A stretch of 64,000 bases of DNA, from assembly GCA_902762375.1 (NCBI GenBank), contig CACWNY010000003.1, positions 19,491-83,490 on the forward strand, in the 5' to 3' direction. The position numbers and the translations under genes are program-made. This document shows, in pieces, positions 18,322 through 27,108 of this stretch (its first letter is position 1; each line of letters begins with the position of its first letter). A model generated the notes under the pieces. The model was not told where the DNA came from. It saw only the letters and a list, made by a program, of their open reading frames with translations, and ran no database searches. The stretch comes from an uncultured Ruminococcus sp. (lineage in GTDB: Bacteria; Bacillota; Clostridia; Oscillospirales; Acutalibacteraceae).

Positions 18322-19416
18322 ATGAAAACAGCAATTTTAATCACAACTATCAGTAATTTCGGCAATCAGACCTTTTATCATTCTCAAGAAACAGGTCTTG
18401 CCAAAGCACTTGCCAAATTTGGACATACCGTCACGATTTATAAACTCTCAAAACAACCTCAGCCAACACAAATTATCAATGAAAATGTATCTGTCAGATT
18501 TATTGCGTGTAAGTCATTGGGTATTAACGGACTTTTTCACCCAAAGTATATTAATACCAATATCACCGCTTTAATTCATTTTTCAGATACACAGTTTTCC
18601 GTACCTACAGTTTACCGCTACTGTAAAAAGCATGGTATTACCTATATTCCGTATATTGGTATTATTGAGAGTCACAGCAACAATGTCTTTATCAGAAAAA
18701 TTACAAATTTTCTCTTTTTGCGAAACCGCAAAATCTATCAGAAATGTATTTGTCTGGCAAAAACACCGTCCGTTAAAGAACAGTTACAGAAAATTCATAT
18801 CACTAAAATCAAACTTACCCCTGTCGGTCTTGATATGGAAATGTTGAAAAGTGACTATCGGAATTATTCTGTTCATACTCTCAAAGAAAAATACGGCTAT
18901 CGTACAGACGATAAAATCATATTCTTTTCGGGCAGAATGACAAAAGAGAAAAATCCGTTGTTAATGCTGAAAATCTTTTCGGAGATTTTCGGTGAACACA
19001 GGGAATATAAATTGCTGATGGTCGGCAGTGGCGAACTGGAAAACAATGTCAAAACAGAAATTCAAAGATTAAATTTAGAAAATGCTGTCAGAATGATATC
19101 AAAAATCCCCAATGCTGAAATATGGGAACTTTACAGGATAGCGGATTGTTTTGTCAATCTGAACTGCAACGAAATTTTCGGAATGTCAGTGCTGGAAGCT
19201 ATGTATTATGGGTGTAAGGTTTTGGCGTTTCACTCTTTCGGGACGGATTTTATCATAGAAAATAAGGTAAACGGTTATCTTGTCAGCAATAAAACAGAAA
19301 TGGAACATTGTATTTGTCATATGCCACCACTTTCGGAAAACGCACACAACAGAATTGTTCGTCATTTCACTTGGCAGACTACCGCAGAAATTATTCATCA
19401 AATCATTATGGACTAA
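18322..19416 (+). CDS. GT4 family glycosyltransferase
   Basis: This 364-residue, two-Rossmann-domain protein has the GT4 (Glycos_transf_1) donor-binding half: IIFFSGRMTKEKNPLLMLKIF, LLMVGSGELEN, and CNEIFGMSVLEAMYYGCKVLAF, which carries the E-x7-E motif. The N-terminal half (NFGNQTFYHSQETGLAKAL...GHTVTIY) is the acceptor domain. It should add a sugar to the lipid-linked polysaccharide unit at the cytoplasmic membrane; donor and linkage cannot be predicted. A weak AGGAAG site precedes the ATG. Confidence 0.87.
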   Translation: MKTAILITTISNFGNQTFYHSQETGLAKALAKFGHTVTIYKLSKQPQPTQIINENVSVRFIACKSLGINGLFHPKYINTNITALIHFSDTQFSVPTVYRYCKKHGITYIPYIGIIESHSNNVFIRKITNFLFLRNRKIYQKCICLAKTPSVKEQLQKIHITKIKLTPVGLDMEMLKSDYRNYSVHTLKEKYGYRTDDKIIFFSGRMTKEKNPLLMLKIFSEIFGEHREYKLLMVGSGELENNVKTEIQRLNLENAVRMISKIPNAEIWELYRIADCFVNLNCNEIFGMSVLEAMYYGCKVLAFHSFGTDFIIENKVNGYLVSNKTEMEHCICHMPPLSENAHNRIVRHFTWQTTAEIIHQIIMD

Positions 19417-19426
19417 AAATTATTCA

Positions 19427-19613
19427 CCTGTGCGGTTGAAAGTCAGATAGTTACTTTCAAAATTTGCTTTTCGGGAGTTTAAGGGCTACCGCCCTTAAAA
19501 ATCCTGCTAAGGGGCTTTGCCCCTTAACCCCACCACTTTTTTGAAAAAAAGTGGACAAAAAACTTTTAATTGTCATAGCTATACATTGAGAAAATCATTC
19601 CAAATGCACAGGT
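19427..19613 (-). repeat. Full-length mosaic repeat with CACCTGTGC termini
   Basis: It starts CACCTGTGCGGTTGAAAG (19427) and ends CAAATGCACAGGTG (19600-19613). All inner modules are in reverse orientation relative to the copy at 5947. Its right end reaches into the ribosome-binding region (AGGTGG) of the next gene, so the element may supply that site. Confidence 0.85.
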
Positions 19614-19621
19614 GGAAAATT

Positions 19622-20293
19622 ATGAGACTTTTACATCATATCAAACAACACATTCACAAAACAAAATACAGAAAATTATGTCAGTTCGGACATCATACTA
19701 CCGTTGACAAAAATTGTCAGTTTTGGGGAAATAACCGTATAGGAAACTATTCTGATTTTTTAAACAGTACGCTTGGTGAACTTTCGTATGTCGGGGATAA
19801 GTGCTTTATCAAAAATACCATTATTGGAAAATATACTTGCATTGCTAACGAAGTTATGACAGTAAACGGTACTCACCCGACAGGCTTTGTATCTGTTCAC
19901 CCTTGTTTTTATTCTACAGCAAAAATACCCTCTTATGTGCAGAAAAATCGTTTTCAGGAATTTCGCTATCTTGACCCTGAAACCAAAAAATCCGTTTATA
20001 TTGGAAATGATGTATGGATTGGTTCAAGAGTGACGATTTTAGAGGGAGTAACCATCGGTGACGGTGCAATTATCGGTGCATGTACACTTGTCAATAAAGA
20101 TGTTCCGCCTTATGCGATAGTAGGCGGTGTGCCGTTCAGAATTATACGATATCGTTTTGACAGCGATACCATCAACAAACTTCTTGCCTTGAAATGGTGG
20201 GATAAAGATAAACGATGGCTGATAAATCATGCAGAATATTTTGATAACAGCAATCGTCTTTTTGACAATATGAAAAATGATAACAATGGATAA
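19622..20293 (+). CDS. CatB-related O-acetyltransferase
   Basis: This 223-residue hexapeptide acyltransferase has repeats NRIGNYSDFLNSTLGELSYVG and CFIKNTIIGKYTCIA, then VYIGNDVWIGSRVTILEGVTIGDGAIIGACTLVNKDVPPYAIVGGVP and a C-terminal aromatic tail KWWDKDKRW. The pattern is that of CatB-like xenobiotic acetyltransferases reused in polysaccharide loci. Start 19622 has AGGTGG 6 bases upstream; longer readings go only through repeat sequence. Its end overlaps the next gene by 17 bases. Confidence 0.87.
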   Translation: MRLLHHIKQHIHKTKYRKLCQFGHHTTVDKNCQFWGNNRIGNYSDFLNSTLGELSYVGDKCFIKNTIIGKYTCIANEVMTVNGTHPTGFVSVHPCFYSTAKIPSYVQKNRFQEFRYLDPETKKSVYIGNDVWIGSRVTILEGVTIGDGAIIGACTLVNKDVPPYAIVGGVPFRIIRYRFDSDTINKLLALKWWDKDKRWLINHAEYFDNSNRLFDNMKNDNNG

Positions 20294-21191
20294 CGATAAT
20301 TTTTTTAAGAAACATCTTGCGATACTTTACCGCAAAGCAAAATTGAAAAGCAATTATTTTTCAATGAATTTATGTTCTGAAAAAAACGGAAATAATATTA
20401 TTTCTCAAAAGATAAAAGAAAATAGACCTTTTGCCGTAGTTCGGCTTGGTGCGGTAGAAATGCACTGTATTAACCGTTTTCTAAAACATCAGAATTTTTC
20501 CAAAAGCGAAAGAGAACAGGCACTTTACTGTGCAGGAATTTTTCCGAATGATAATGCTACACTCAATAAATTTTGTGAAGAATACCTCAATGCTGTTACA
20601 GAATGTGATATAATAGGTGTGTGGGGAATTTCGGGTGAAAAGCACATCGTGAAACATTACACCAACCATGCCCAAATCATACCGAGTAAATCTATTGAAC
20701 CCTATTATTTTGAACATTCATGGTCAGCAAATCTGAAAGATAAAAAAGTACTTATCATACACCCCTTTACCGAAAGTATTCAACATCAACTCAAGCACCG
20801 CCAACACCTATGGCAAAATCCAAACATCTTACCCGAATTTGCAAAAGCAGAATTTGTCAAAGTGGTACAGTCCAACGCAGGAGCAACAACAGAATTTTCG
20901 GACTGGTTTCAAGCCTTGCAAAGTATGAAAGAACAGATTTCCCAAAAAGATTTCGATGTGGCACTCATAGGAGCAGGTGCATACGGTTTACCGTTGAGTA
21001 TATTCTGTAAGCAAATGGGAAAACAAGCCGTTCAGCTATGCGGAGCTACACAAATTTTGTTCGGCATAAAAGGAAAACGCTGGGATAATCACCCTGTCAT
21101 TTCCAAATTTTACAACGGTTACTGGATAAGACCTCTTTCCTCTGAAACACCGCCCGAAATTCAGAAAGTAGAGGGTGGTAGTTACTGGTAG
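20277..21191 (+). CDS. GT-D-like fold putative glycosyltransferase (paralogue 1)
   Basis: This 304-residue protein has a conserved core shared with the gene at 24235: RPFAVVRLGAVE, KVLIIHPFTESIQHQ, DFDVALIGAGAYGLPLS, GATQILFGIKGKRWD, and a C-terminal GGSYW. The RxG near the N-terminus and the late GxKGKRW motif resemble GT-D-like domains found in capsule loci, but I am not certain of the family. It overlaps the acetyltransferase by 17 bases and has no strong ribosome site, so it may be translationally coupled. An alternative ATG is at 20286. Confidence 0.7.
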   Translation: MITMDNDNFFKKHLAILYRKAKLKSNYFSMNLCSEKNGNNIISQKIKENRPFAVVRLGAVEMHCINRFLKHQNFSKSEREQALYCAGIFPNDNATLNKFCEEYLNAVTECDIIGVWGISGEKHIVKHYTNHAQIIPSKSIEPYYFEHSWSANLKDKKVLIIHPFTESIQHQLKHRQHLWQNPNILPEFAKAEFVKVVQSNAGATTEFSDWFQALQSMKEQISQKDFDVALIGAGAYGLPLSIFCKQMGKQAVQLCGATQILFGIKGKRWDNHPVISKFYNGYWIRPLSSETPPEIQKVEGGSYW

Positions 21192-21298
21192 TTTAAGGGC
21201 TTTGCCCTTAAAAATCCCATCAGGGGCTTTGCCCCTGAACCCCACCACTTTTTGAAAAAAGTGGACAAAAACTTTTTTGGCTCACTTCGTTCGTTTTT
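21189..21298 (-). repeat. Mosaic repeat, short reverse copy
   Basis: The AAGGGCTTTGCCCTT, CAGGGGCTTTGCCCCTG and AAAAAGTGGACAAAA modules begin right at the stop codon of the preceding gene, and the copy ends with GGCTCACTTCGTTCG. There is no terminal inverted repeat. Confidence 0.85.
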
Positions 21299-21342
21299 TC
21301 GATAATAGAAAATCAATCTATCAAATTTAAGGTGTGATAAAT

Positions 21343-22140
21343 GTGAATGAAATGGCGGTGTTAGTGTGTTCGTGCGACAAATACAAAAGTGCTTGGCAAC
21401 CGATGTTTGAACTGTTTTTCAAGTTCTGGAATGATTGTCCGTACAGGGTTTATCTGATGACGAACAATGCTGTATATACTCACGAACGGGTAACAACAGT
21501 TTGTACGGGAGATGATGTTAGCTGGTCGAAATCGTTCAAAAAGGTACTGGAATTTCTGAAAGAGAAATATGTGCTTGTGATTATGGAAGATTATCTTTTG
21601 CAATCGAAAGTGAAGAATGAAGATTTTGACTTGGTGCTGGATTACATCAAAAAGAATGATACGGATTGTTTTCGGTTATTTCCCACGCCACCGCCTGATA
21701 AAAAATACGGTTATTGTGGGGAATTTATGACAGGAATTATTGCTGAAAATGCGTCTTACAGGGTGAGTTTACAGGCGGGAATTTGGAAAAGAGAATATTT
21801 ACTCTCTTTGATTGATGAAAAAGAAAGTGCGTGGCAGTTTGAACATATGGGTAGTAAGCGGAGTTCGGAAGATGGCAGTAAATTTATAAGTGTATGGGAG
21901 AAAAGTCCGAGATTGATTTTTGATTACTACTGTACAGGGATTATTCAAGGTTACTGGATAAAAGAAGCGGTAGAACTGTGTCGAAAGAATGGTATAGAAG
22001 TGGATATGTCAGTAATCAAAGCTGAGCCGTTTTGGGTAAGGACAAAGCGTATTCTATTGTGTAAATATCTGGTATTGCTGAGAACTTTGTTTCGTAAAAC
22101 AAAGTGGTATGATGTCTACCGCAACAGAAAATATTTGTAA
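21343..22140 (+). CDS. Uncharacterised polysaccharide-locus protein, probable glycosyltransferase
   Basis: This 265-residue protein starts MNEMAVLVCSCDKYKSAWQPMFELF. It contains a possible DxD-like acidic stretch (VLVIMEDYLL) and the segments FKVLEF, CFRLFPTPPPDKKYG and QFEHMGS. The opening VLVCSCDKY...W and the MEDYLL segment resemble GT-A-type transferases of capsule loci, but I cannot place it in a named family. The start is GTG at 21343, 8 bases after AAGGTG; ATG at 21352 is possible. Its location among glycosyltransferases supports a sugar-transfer role. Confidence 0.65.
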   Translation: MNEMAVLVCSCDKYKSAWQPMFELFFKFWNDCPYRVYLMTNNAVYTHERVTTVCTGDDVSWSKSFKKVLEFLKEKYVLVIMEDYLLQSKVKNEDFDLVLDYIKKNDTDCFRLFPTPPPDKKYGYCGEFMTGIIAENASYRVSLQAGIWKREYLLSLIDEKESAWQFEHMGSKRSSEDGSKFISVWEKSPRLIFDYYCTGIIQGYWIKEAVELCRKNGIEVDMSVIKAEPFWVRTKRILLCKYLVLLRTLFRKTKWYDVYRNRKYL

Positions 22141-22150
22141 AGGTATTGTT

Positions 22151-23002
22151 ATGACGGTTGCTATTATTATGACGGTTTTTAACCGTATGGAACAGACAAA
22201 ACAATGTATACAGTCTTTGGAGATAGCTTTGCAGAATGTTATTCACCACTACTATATCACGGACGATAAAAGCACCGATAACACCGCTGATTATCTGGCA
22301 AATTTATCAAAAAAGATTGACATTAATGTTTATCAAGGAAACGGAGATTTATACTGGAACAGAGGTATGTATCATTCTTTTGAAAAAGCATTACAGAAAG
22401 AATATGATGTTTTTCTTTGGGTGAACAATGATACAGTATTCTATGAAAATATGTGGGATATTCTGATAAACGACTATCGTAAAGCCGAACCGTTTTCGGT
22501 GATATGCGGAGTGTTGCAAAGTGCAGTCAGCGGTGAAACTACCTACGGCGGAACAGATAAAAGTGGTCTGTTAAATCCTTGCGGTGACATTCGGGAATGT
22601 ACGCATATCAATGGAAACTGTCTGTTTATTCCGAAAATTGTGGCGGAAAAAATCGGGAATTTAGATTATCACTATGAACATTCTTTGGGAGATTTCGATT
22701 ACGGACAGCGTATTTTAAACTATGGCGGAAAGCTGTATAGTTCAAGTGATTATGTCGGTGTGTGTGAAAGAAATCCGATTAAAGATACTTGGCAAGATAA
22801 AGATTTACCGTTTTTGAAAAGAATATCCCTGATGAAATTAAAAACAGGTCTGCCCCGAAAATCTTACAAACGCTACCTCAGAAAGTGGAACAGAAAAACT
22901 TGGATTTTCTACTATTACAAACCGTATCTTGATATTTTCGGTGACAGTATCGGGAAATCTTTTCGGAGAAAACATTATGACAATCAAAATTCCGAAAATT
23001 AA
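22151..23002 (+). CDS. GT2 family glycosyltransferase
   Basis: This 283-residue protein has a GT-A fold: TVAIIMTVFNRMEQTKQCIQSL at the N-terminus, the first acidic pair in YITDDKSTDNTADYL, and the metal site WVNNDTVF, with GNGDLYWNRGM between them. This subgroup resembles rhamnosyl- and galactofuranosyl-transferases. It probably extends the repeating unit on the cytoplasmic side. Start 22151 follows AAAGG. It overlaps the next gene by 26 bases, indicating an operon. Confidence 0.88.
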   Translation: MTVAIIMTVFNRMEQTKQCIQSLEIALQNVIHHYYITDDKSTDNTADYLANLSKKIDINVYQGNGDLYWNRGMYHSFEKALQKEYDVFLWVNNDTVFYENMWDILINDYRKAEPFSVICGVLQSAVSGETTYGGTDKSGLLNPCGDIRECTHINGNCLFIPKIVAEKIGNLDYHYEHSLGDFDYGQRILNYGGKLYSSSDYVGVCERNPIKDTWQDKDLPFLKRISLMKLKTGLPRKSYKRYLRKWNRKTWIFYYYKPYLDIFGDSIGKSFRRKHYDNQNSEN

Positions 23003-24254
23003 AACTTTACAACTATTATGTATCTATGTTTCCATGCAATATTATGGCGGTAGGATTTATACTTTACTTGGGTCGGCAATATTTTTTTCGTTGTCGCTGA
23101 TGTTGTCGGCATTTGTTCTTGCGTTTAAGAGAAAATTATTATTCAATGCGAACAAGAAAATCAACGGTTATATTTTCGGAGTTATGGTGATGGTGGTATG
23201 GTTTGCATTGAGTATTTTCTATACGATGGGCAATATGACTGTTGGCACATCACTTTCTATTTTGTCAAGATTTCTGCTGATATATGTGTCCGTCGGACTT
23301 GACCCCGAAAATTTTCTGACACGCTTTGTCAAAATGACAGTTCTTTTTGCTTTTATCAGCGATGTTATTTATTTTAGCCACTTTGTCGGATTTACACCGA
23401 TATGGAGAGGAATTTCCCGAATATTTTACAGAATACCTAGTGGTATGTATTTCGGCGGTGATACCTACGGACTGTTTTTTCTTGTGTTCAAACTGGACGA
23501 TTTGGCAAGAAATTCCTATATGTTCGGTGAACCCGGAGAATATCAGATGATAATCAATACTTGTCTGTACTTTCTGCTTTTTGAGGGAAAGTCCTTAAAT
23601 CTTACCCGAAAACAAAAAATGATATACCTCTGTCTGTTGCTGATTACGCTTGTTACGATACAATCCACAAGCGGATTTATTTCTCTGGTGGTAATTATGG
23701 GAATGGTTCTGTTACAGCCGAACAGGTTCAAAGAAAATCAGTCGGTAAAAAAAGTGATTGTGCTTTGTATTTGTGCAGTGCTGTTGTATGTGTTGATTTT
23801 CGCTGACGAAACTAGCATTTTTTATCAGAGTTTCTACCGCAAAATCTTTTCCGCTGACGGACAGATTGATTTACAGCAAGGTACAGCTACTGCCCGAAGT
23901 ATGCCGTATTATCTTATGGCGGAAAATCTGTGGCAAAATCCTTTGCAGGTGATTTTCGGTGTAGGGGCAAACGGTCTTGCACAAACCGTTGTGGGAAGAT
24001 ATACCGCTAACGGACTGGTCAATTTTATTATGATGTGCGGTCTTGTGTTTGTCGTGCCGTTGTATATACTGATGTCGGCAGGACATTTTCAGTACGGCAA
24101 AAATCCCGTTGCGACCTGTTGTGTCATTTTGATTTGTCTTAATCAGTCGGTGGGACAACCTGATATGTTGAGTATTTATACTGTTCTGCTGTTGCTTTAT
24201 CCCTATATTTTTCAAATCACGCATAACCGAAAGAATGAACTCTGCTATGAATAA
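22977..24254 (+). CDS. Wzy-like polysaccharide polymerase, multi-pass membrane protein
   Basis: This 425-residue protein has about 11-12 hydrophobic segments and a larger hydrophilic loop (about residues 285-325, containing KIFSADGQIDLQQGTATARSMPYYLM) before the last helices. This is the usual topology of Wzy/O-antigen ligase-type polymerases. It has no strong sequence motif, so the name rests on topology and on its place between glycosyltransferases and a flippase. CGGAGAA precedes ATG 22977. It would polymerise lipid-linked repeat units outside the membrane. Confidence 0.75.
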   Translation: MTIKIPKIKTLQLLCIYVSMQYYGGRIYTLLGSAIFFSLSLMLSAFVLAFKRKLLFNANKKINGYIFGVMVMVVWFALSIFYTMGNMTVGTSLSILSRFLLIYVSVGLDPENFLTRFVKMTVLFAFISDVIYFSHFVGFTPIWRGISRIFYRIPSGMYFGGDTYGLFFLVFKLDDLARNSYMFGEPGEYQMIINTCLYFLLFEGKSLNLTRKQKMIYLCLLLITLVTIQSTSGFISLVVIMGMVLLQPNRFKENQSVKKVIVLCICAVLLYVLIFADETSIFYQSFYRKIFSADGQIDLQQGTATARSMPYYLMAENLWQNPLQVIFGVGANGLAQTVVGRYTANGLVNFIMMCGLVFVVPLYILMSAGHFQYGKNPVATCCVILICLNQSVGQPDMLSIYTVLLLLYPYIFQITHNRKNELCYE

Positions 24255-25200
24255 ACCTTTATTATTTTATCATTGTCTTGCCAAAGATGTTTTTGACAAG
24301 AAAATTTTACGCAAGACTATCTCCTATAAAAATTTATCGTCACATATAGGCAACAGGAAAATGCTTTCCCCTTTGGAAACGCATACTCTTATTGCTCATG
24401 CCATACAACAAAACAGACCGTTTTTTGTCGGACGGCTGGGCGGTTATGAACTTTCTGCTATGATACAGTACCTTGAACACAGACTGATGGTTAATGCACC
24501 TGTTACGAAAAATCTCATACATAACGCAGGACTTTTCAATGTCACCCAAACAATCCTTGAACAGTTTGCCAGACTTTACTTTCAGTCTTGTGGTGAACTG
24601 GATATTATCGGCAGACATTGGAACGGTATGGAAAATTATGTTATTTCAGCGTATGCACCAAATACGAAAATTACCGATATGTTCTTTATTGAACCGTATT
24701 TTCCGAATGTGGCAAGCGTATGGACAAAATCTTTACAAGGCAAGAATGTACTTGTCATTCACCCTTTTGAAAACTCCATACAACAACAGTATCAGAAAAG
24801 AACTTTGCTTTTTCAAAATCCCGACATCTTGCCTGAATTTAACCTCATTACTCTGAAAGCCGTTCAGACTATCGGCAACAACTCCGACAACCGCTTTTCC
24901 ACTTGGTTTGACGCTTTGGACTATATGTATCAGAAAGCTATGCAATATGATTTTGATGTGGCATTGGTGGGGTGTGGTGCTTATGGATTTCCGCTTTCAG
25001 CAAGACTGAAACAACAGGGAAAAACGGTTATTCATCTTGGCGGTGCTTTGCAGATTCTTTTTGGCATAAAGGGAAAACGCTGGGAAACACTTCCTGATTT
25101 TGCCTATATCAAAAATCTGTTCAACGAAAACTGGATATATCCCTCAAAAAAAGAAACAGTCAGCGGTGCGGACAGCATAGAAAACTGTTGTTACTGGTAA
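24235..25200 (+). CDS. GT-D-like fold putative glycosyltransferase (paralogue 2)
   Basis: This 321-residue protein is clearly homologous to the one at 20277: RPFFVGRLGGYE, NVLVIHPFENSIQQQY, FQNPDILPEF, DFDVALVGCGAYGFPLS, GALQILFGIKGKRWE and a C-terminal CCYW. Two diverged copies in one locus suggest two related transfer steps. It overlaps the polymerase by 20 bases; ATG 24247 is an alternative start. The fold assignment is tentative, as for its paralogue. Confidence 0.7.
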   Translation: MNSAMNKPLLFYHCLAKDVFDKKILRKTISYKNLSSHIGNRKMLSPLETHTLIAHAIQQNRPFFVGRLGGYELSAMIQYLEHRLMVNAPVTKNLIHNAGLFNVTQTILEQFARLYFQSCGELDIIGRHWNGMENYVISAYAPNTKITDMFFIEPYFPNVASVWTKSLQGKNVLVIHPFENSIQQQYQKRTLLFQNPDILPEFNLITLKAVQTIGNNSDNRFSTWFDALDYMYQKAMQYDFDVALVGCGAYGFPLSARLKQQGKTVIHLGGALQILFGIKGKRWETLPDFAYIKNLFNENWIYPSKKETVSGADSIENCCYW

Positions 25201-25234
25201 AAATTACCGTTGTTTTCCAAGAGAATTTGCTATC

Positions 25235-25370
25235 GCAAATTCTCATAAAAGTTTTGTCCACTTTTTCAAAAGTGGTGGGGTTCAGGGGCAAAGCCCCTGA
25301 TGGGATTGTTAAGGGCAACGCCCTTAACGAAAAAGGGATTGTTAAGGGCAACGCCCTTAACGAAAACGAA
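25235..25370 (+). repeat. Mosaic repeat with an internal tandem duplication
   Basis: The GTCCACTTTTTC and CAGGGGCAAAGCCCCTG modules are followed by two successive copies of GGGATTGTTAAGGGCAACGC (about 25303 and 25335). The region is open in the flippase frame and lies directly against its ribosome-binding site. Confidence 0.85.
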
Positions 25371-25376
25371 AAAGAG

Positions 25377-26909
25377 GTGAAAAAACTGTCAAGAACAAAA
25401 TTTGTCACGAAAAATATTTCCACCGCTATGTTCTCTAAAATTATTGAACAGGTGCTGAATTTTGCCGTGAGAACCGTTTTTGTCTTTTTGATGTCGGTGG
25501 AATATCTGGGCATTAACGGTCTGTTTGTGAACATTCTGTCGTTTTTGTCACTGGCAGAACTCGGTACGGGCAGTGCTATGCTGTATCTCTTATACAAGCC
25601 TGTCGCTGAAAATAATATCCCGCAAATTCAGATTTATATGCACACTTACCGCAACATCTACCGTATCATTGGGTGTGTTGTGCTGGCTATCGGTCTTGCT
25701 CTTATGCCGTTTCTCTCCTTTTTCATTGCGGATATGCCCGACATTCCTGAAAGTCTTGAAGTGATTTATCTGCTGTATATTGTCCGTACAGTTTCCACTT
25801 ACTTTTTTGCCTATAAACAGTCTGTCTTTCTTGCTTATCAGCAGGGCTATGTTGTCACGCTGAATAATACGCTCTTTACTGTGATACGCTCTGTTCTGGA
25901 AATTGGTATCTTGTATTTCAGTCGGAATTTTATGTTGTATCTGGTTATATCCGTAATTGTCAATTATGCAATGAACATTCGTATCTTTATCAAGGCAGAT
26001 AAATGTTTTCCATATCTGAGAGAAAAGGTGAACGGTCATATTTCTGTTTTGGAAAAACAGCATATCCGTAAAAATATCGGGGCGATGTTTCTGCACAAAG
26101 TGGGACTGGTTGTGTTGAACAGTTCGGATAACCTGATACTTTCCAAATTTATCGGGATTATCACTGTCGGAATTTACTCCAACTATGCCATTATTTTAAC
26201 TGTTGTGAAAACTATGCTTTGGACAGTCTTTGACGCAGTTGTGCCAAGTGTGGGAAACCTTTGTGCAGAAAAAAACAATGTTCAGAAATATAAAGTTTTT
26301 CGCAGTGTACAGTTTGTCAACTTATGGCTTTCGGGATTTTGTGCAGTATCGCTTGGTGTACTGGCAAATCCTTTTATCACGCTCTGGATTGGCAAAGACT
26401 ATCTGCTTTCACAAAATACTGTGACGGTCATTATCGTTTCCTACTATCTTCAGACAAATATGCGTGCTATCGAAATGTTCCGCAGTGCGACAGGTCTTTT
26501 CTACAACGACCGCTATGTTCCGCTGATACAGTGTGTCATTAACATCGTCGTATCGGTGATTGGCGTGTATTTTTTTGGCGTTGCGGGGATTTTTATCGGG
26601 ACTTCACTTTCTATTCTGCTTACGGGATTTTGGGTACAGCCGTTTATGGTGTTCCGCCACATTTTCAGAAAACCACTGTATCTGTACTTCTGGCAATATC
26701 TCAGATGTACGATAATCAGCGTTATTTCCTTTGTCGGCATACAGTATCTTTGTCGCTTTTTACCCGACAGCGGAATAATTCCTTTTCTGATAAAAATTCT
26801 GTGTTGTTTGGTTATTCCTAACGGATTATTTGTGGCTGTATTTTGTCGGACGGAAGAATTTCAGTTTTTGACGAAAAAAGTAAGACAAATTTTTCCATTT
26901 GTGCGGTAG
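25377..26909 (+). CDS. Wzx-type polysaccharide flippase (MATE/MOP superfamily)
   Basis: This protein of about 510 residues has roughly 12-14 membrane segments and a family-typical N-terminus (LSRTKFVTKNISTAMFSKIIEQVLNF), then SVEYLGINGLF and LSLAELGTGSAMLYLLYKP, characteristic of Wzx/RfbX proteins. It should move lipid-linked repeat units across the membrane for the polymerase. The start is uncertain. GTG 25377 lies inside the sequence AGAGGTG (25373-25379), which makes a good ribosome site for CTG 25386 (giving MSRTKF); the same spacing is seen at 40820. The upstream open frame is repeat sequence. The last codons (GTGCGGTAG) lie in the next repeat. Confidence 0.87.
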   Translation: MKKLSRTKFVTKNISTAMFSKIIEQVLNFAVRTVFVFLMSVEYLGINGLFVNILSFLSLAELGTGSAMLYLLYKPVAENNIPQIQIYMHTYRNIYRIIGCVVLAIGLALMPFLSFFIADMPDIPESLEVIYLLYIVRTVSTYFFAYKQSVFLAYQQGYVVTLNNTLFTVIRSVLEIGILYFSRNFMLYLVISVIVNYAMNIRIFIKADKCFPYLREKVNGHISVLEKQHIRKNIGAMFLHKVGLVVLNSSDNLILSKFIGIITVGIYSNYAIILTVVKTMLWTVFDAVVPSVGNLCAEKNNVQKYKVFRSVQFVNLWLSGFCAVSLGVLANPFITLWIGKDYLLSQNTVTVIIVSYYLQTNMRAIEMFRSATGLFYNDRYVPLIQCVINIVVSVIGVYFFGVAGIFIGTSLSILLTGFWVQPFMVFRHIFRKPLYLYFWQYLRCTIISVISFVGIQYLCRFLPDSGIIPFLIKILCCLVIPNGLFVAVFCRTEEFQFLTKKVRQIFPFVR

Positions 26910-27073
26910 GAATGATTTTCTCATTGTATAGCTATGACAATTAAAAGTTTTTGTCCACTTTTTTCAAAAAGTGGGCGGGGTCAAGGGGCGACAGCCCCTT
27001 GTGGGATTTTTAAGGGCGAAGCCCTTAAACTCCCGAAAATTCCAAACAAAATTTGCGTAAGCAAATTTTGACA
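26896..27073 (+). repeat. Mosaic repeat with a TGTGCGGTAGG left end
   Basis: The left terminus TTTGTGCGGTAGGAATG provides the flippase stop codon. The GTCCACTTTTTTC, CAAGGGGCGACAGCCCCTTG, AAGGGCGAAGCCCTT and AAATTTGCGTAAGCAAATTT modules follow. The right terminal repeat is lost. Confidence 0.85.
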
Positions 27074-27108
27074 ATAGCATAAATAGAATTTTTTTCGGAG
27101 AGGTCAGA

